Positions 61,631 through 64,000 of a stretch of DNA of 64,000 bases are shown one piece after another. The stretch comes from Bacillota bacterium (GTDB lineage: Bacteria; Bacillota; Clostridia; Acetivibrionales; JANLFN01). The stretch's first letter is position 1, and every line of letters starts with the position of its first letter. The notes under the pieces were generated by a model. It did no database searches, was not told where the DNA came from, and saw only the letters and a program-made list of their open reading frames with translations. The stretch covers positions 62,001-126,000 of the forward strand of contig JAEZTC010000004.1 in NCBI GenBank assembly GCA_023421675.1, written 5' to 3'. The position numbers were made by a program, and so were the translations under genes.

Positions 61631-62398
61631 ATGAGAAACAAAGTCTTAATGATAGAAGAAATGTCTGCAAATGCCTTTCCGGCTATTTTGACTGAAGTAT
61701 ATGACGGGTGGATACTCCGATATTCAAAGGGTTATACATACCGAGGGAACTCAATAATCCCTTTATATAATTCTACATTAGACTTATATCAGAAAATTAA
61801 AGTGTGTGAAAATAAGTTCTTTCAAAAAGGGTTACCCTGTGTTTTTAAAATGACAGAATGTTCCGATTCCGGTTTGGATAGTTTATTGCAAAGCAGACAA
61901 TATACTGTTCAGAAAAAGACTCACATAATGGAAGCATCCATAACAAATATGCAAAATTTGAATCTTGATAAAGTAGCTATTGACTATTCTGCAAATGAGA
62001 ACTGGCTTGATGATTTTGTTGTTCTTAATGGTACACCTAGAGAACCTGTGAAGTCCACAATAAAAGCATTGATAAAAAGCATAGGAAATCCGGTTTTCTG
62101 CGCATCTATTTATCAGGATAAAATAATGGTAGCCTGCGGACTTGGTGTCTTGGAGAATGGATATATTGGCCTGTTTGATATTCGAGTGCATGAACAATTC
62201 AGACGTAAGGGTTTAGGAACAATGATTTGCCAAAAAATTATCCAAGAGGGATATAAAAAAGGGGCACATTCAGCTTATCTGCAAGTTGAGCAAACAAATG
62301 ACATCGCAATTAATATGTATGAAAAGATAGGATTTAAAAGGCTTTATACATACTGGTACCGTCTAAAAAGCAGTTCAGATGCTGTAATAAGTGACTAA
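61631..62398 (+). CDS. GNAT-family N-acetyltransferase
   Basis: A 255-residue protein. The C-terminal ~130 residues are a GNAT domain with motif A DIRVHEQFRRKGLGTMIC (acetyl-CoA pyrophosphate loop RRKGLG) and motif B NMYEKIGFKRLYTYWYR. The N-terminal half (EVYDGWILRYSKGYTYRGNSI) is shared by a subgroup of double-domain GNATs. Acceptor unknown. Likely co-transcribed with the EamA gene. Confidence 0.9.
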   Translation: MRNKVLMIEEMSANAFPAILTEVYDGWILRYSKGYTYRGNSIIPLYNSTLDLYQKIKVCENKFFQKGLPCVFKMTECSDSGLDSLLQSRQYTVQKKTHIMEASITNMQNLNLDKVAIDYSANENWLDDFVVLNGTPREPVKSTIKALIKSIGNPVFCASIYQDKIMVACGLGVLENGYIGLFDIRVHEQFRRKGLGTMICQKIIQEGYKKGAHSAYLQVEQTNDIAINMYEKIGFKRLYTYWYRLKSSSDAVISD

Positions 62399-62410
62399 TT
62401 CTCTATACAT

Positions 62411-62452
62411 GATAAAAAAACAAGGGTCTGCGTTAAGCAAACCCTTGTTTTG
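62411..62452. terminator. Terminator between GNAT gene and tRNA-Pro
   Basis: AAACAAGGGTCTG pairs with AAACCCTTGTTT around a GTTAAGC-type loop; serves both convergent units. Confidence 0.85.
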
Positions 62453-62457
62453 TCTCT

Positions 62458-62533
62458 TGGTCGGGGTGAGAGGGCTCGAACCTCCGGCCCCATGGTCCCA
62501 AACCACGTACGCTACCAGCTGCGCTACACCCCG
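62458..62533 (-). tRNA. tRNA-Pro (anticodon TGG)
   Basis: The minus strand starts CGGGGTGTAGCGC and ends CACCCCG-A-CCA; anticodon loop TTTGGGA gives TGG, reading CCA. Confidence 0.95.
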
Positions 62534-62815
62534 ATATTTTTGAGACGATAATTATTGTACTACAAATCTTTTACGAATTCAATAGAATATTTATGGAAAA
62601 TTAAATATTTTTGAATCACTTTACTATAATAAGCTGAAATCAATGCTTTTACAAGTATTAATTACTGTCAATTCAGCCATATTGGAGCAAGACTTGAATG
62701 GCACATTGTAAAAAAAATGTAACAATATAGTAACTTGATACCTCTATTCATGTACTCTATAATTAAATTATGGAAGAACACTTCAGTTTTCTTACTGAAT
62801 AGCATTTTTTAGTTC
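62534..62815. other. Intergenic region upstream of TtcA-like gene
   Basis: No gene is seen. A TTCAG/CTGAA hairpin followed by a T-run (~62782-62810) resembles a weak terminator ahead of the folded leader. Confidence 0.35.
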
Positions 62816-62868
62816 TATAGAGACCAAGGCCTGATACAAAAGCCGTTTCAGGGTTTGAAGTCTCTATA
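62816..62868 (+). promoter_or_regulatory. Folded leader of TtcA-like gene (candidate regulatory RNA)
   Basis: TATAGAGAC (62816-62824) pairs with GTCTCTATA (62860-62868), enclosing CCTGA (62830-62834)/TCAGG (62848-62852); GGC and GCC within the loop could add a pseudoknot. It ends 57 bases before the start codon. Not a riboswitch class I recognise. Confidence 0.35.
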
Positions 62869-62925
62869 ATTTCATACATTTATTTATTTTATGTAAACCA
62901 CACGTATGAAGTTTCCAATAACATT

Positions 62926-63648
62926 ATGATCGAGGTGAAGCGTATAAAGAAAATACTCGGGCAGGTAAGAAAAGCGCTGCAGGATTATGACATGATAAAG
63001 CCGGGTGACAAAATAGCCATAGGTGTTTCAGGCGGAAAAGACAGCATTACACTGCTTTGTGCCCTTAGTCAGCTCAGAAAATTTTACCCTGTTCCTTTTG
63101 AGCTTGAAGCGGTAACTCTTACACTTGGAATTGGTGAATTCGATCTTACACCGGTGAAGGAGCTCTGTAAACAACTTGATGTACACTATACTATTGAAGA
63201 AACACTTATCGGAAAAATAATCTTCGAAGCACGTAATGAAGATAACCCATGCTCATTATGTGCCAACATGAGGCGAGGTGCACTTCACAATGTCGCCAGG
63301 GATCTGGGCTGCAACCGTGTTGCACTTGCGCATCACAAGGATGATGTCATAGAAACCTTCCTGCTAAGCCTTTTTTATGAGGGGCGTATTCATACCTTCT
63401 CTCCTGTTACATATCTTGACCGTAAAGACCTTTATGTTATACGGCCGCTTCTTTATGCCGAGGAAAAGGATATAAGGGGATTTATAAAATCTTCAGGAAT
63501 TACCCCTGTACCCAGTCCCTGCACAATTAACGGACTTACAAAAAGGCAGGATATCAAAGAACTTATTTTGGGTATGAGCAGAGAAAAAAGAGATTTAAAG
63601 AGTAATATCTTTGGAGCTATTAAACGCTCGAAAATCGATCAATGGTGA
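62926..63648 (+). CDS. TtcA-like tRNA-thiolation PP-loop ATPase
   Basis: A 240-residue PP-loop protein. GVSGGKDSITLL (~residues 34-45) binds ATP; CSLCANMRRGAL supplies the CxxC pair and SPCTI the third Cys of the TtcA-type Fe-S site; LAHHKDDVIETFLLSLF is the second family motif. Members thiolate cytidine-32 or a similar position of tRNA. No ribosome site precedes the ATG at 62926; GAGGTGAA lies just inside it, so the true start is unsure (a GTG at 62935 is possible). The next gene starts 16 bases after the stop. Confidence 0.88.
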   Translation: MIEVKRIKKILGQVRKALQDYDMIKPGDKIAIGVSGGKDSITLLCALSQLRKFYPVPFELEAVTLTLGIGEFDLTPVKELCKQLDVHYTIEETLIGKIIFEARNEDNPCSLCANMRRGALHNVARDLGCNRVALAHHKDDVIETFLLSLFYEGRIHTFSPVTYLDRKDLYVIRPLLYAEEKDIRGFIKSSGITPVPSPCTINGLTKRQDIKELILGMSREKRDLKSNIFGAIKRSKIDQW

Positions 63649-63664
63649 AAATGTAGGAGGTCAT

Positions 63665-64000
63665 ATGAGATACAAGAGAAAACTGCTTGCCTTGCTTCTG
63701 GTAGTTGTATTTACACTGACAATACTACCGTACTCAGTAAATGCAAGCACAATTTATGAAAGTTCAACAAGTGAAAATATTACCTCAGGAGTTACACACA
63801 GTACAATAGTAAGATTTACTGAGGATGGTTGGATTAATATCAACATATTGAAAGTGGACCTTACCAACCAGTACATAAACTTAAACACACTGTCCAGCGA
63901 TGTTTCCCTAAAAAACCTTGTAACTGTTAAAACCCTTGCACAACAAAACGGTGCAGTAGCGGCTATTAACGGAGGCTTTTTTAATTGGCTTGGCAGCGGT
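63665..64000 (+). CDS. Phosphodiester glycosidase (NAGPA-like) family protein, 3'-truncated by window edge
   Basis: TAGGAGG precedes the ATG at 63665 and the frame stays open to the window end (112 codons seen). A signal peptide (~28 residues, ending VNAS) is followed by INILKVDLTNQYINLNTLSS and AVAAINGGFFNW, the start of the phosphodiester glycosidase domain related to NAGPA, found in many secreted clostridial proteins. What follows the domain cannot be seen. It is exported and probably acts on wall or extracellular glycans. Confidence 0.85.
   Translation, partial: MRYKRKLLALLLVVVFTLTILPYSVNASTIYESSTSENITSGVTHSTIVRFTEDGWININILKVDLTNQYINLNTLSSDVSLKNLVTVKTLAQQNGAVAAINGGFFNWLGSG

Noticed and set aside
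9540..62533. tRNA genes as borders of a prophage or integrative element
   Set aside because: No integrase, recombinase or phage gene was found anywhere in the window; only short T-arm copies and one hairpin duplicate support it.

Overview
This window reads as a low-GC, Gram-positive, anaerobic clostridium of the cellulolytic cluster III type (Ruminiclostridium-like). The evidence is a secreted scaffoldin (family 3 carbohydrate-binding module, X2 modules and a cohesin) at 57856-59916, four SLH-anchored surface proteins, purine-rich ribosome binding sites, sigma-A and sigma-D type promoters, a c-di-GMP riboswitch, and six tRNA genes that all lie on the minus strand. No rRNA, transposase, integrase or CRISPR array was seen. 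The window is mostly ordinary chromosome with many short accessory operons.

Layout. 1-4342: copper/metal operon (3'-part of a CPC-type P-ATPase, a SafE-like membrane protein with a cupredoxin tail, and an SLH-anchored protein with two Cys-rich domains). 4387-8985: chemoreceptor with a terminator-bearing leader, divergent HxlR regulator and nitroreductase, then DUF1294 and DUF3795 proteins. 8990-9630: GC-rich, hairpin-dense non-coding block and tRNA-Ser(GGA). 9821-14863: signal peptidase I; a PilZ gene under a c-di-GMP-I riboswitch; a lipoprotein; a WG-repeat/SLH protein; tRNA-Ser(CGA). 14977-19409: tadA; BlaI/BlaR1-like pair 1 with tandem operators; a second hairpin-rich gene-free block (18262-18832); a gene with a consensus sigma-D promoter. 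19712-29943: two large secreted proteins, a TetR/flavodoxin-fold oxidoreductase pair, a lipoprotein and tRNA-Arg(CCT). 30089-40490: oligopeptidase/aminopeptidase operon, YcdB-like/SLH protein, MFS exporter, TPR lipoprotein, YjfB-like motility protein, a polytopic membrane protein and an M15-type peptidase. 40597-45639: MBOAT/SGNH O-acylation pair and a flavodoxin/CDP-alcohol phosphatidyltransferase/flavodoxin/TetR operon. 45826-57341: BlaI/BlaR1-like pair 2, lipoprotein, AraC regulator, esterase, a second TetR/oxidoreductase locus, ABC-F protein, acyltransferase and tRNA-Thr(TGT). 57856-64000: scaffoldin, tRNA-Val(TAC), a 37-residue membrane peptide, EamA transporter, GNAT protein, tRNA-Pro(TGG), TtcA-like PP-loop protein and the start of a phosphodiester glycosidase family protein.

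Themes. Envelope and surface functions dominate. Regulation is unusually readable: HxlR, BlaI and TetR sites with clear symmetry sit on recognisable promoters, and the two TetR/oxidoreductase loci share the same TGAACA/TGTTCA operator half-sites. The least explained items are (i) two ~500-570 nt gene-free segments that fold into many hairpins whose G-U pairs favour plus-strand transcription and that end at terminators, and (ii) six short plus-strand copies of a tRNA T-arm outside any tRNA gene, four of them just before a minus-strand tRNA. All functional names rest on motif reading only; no database search was run.
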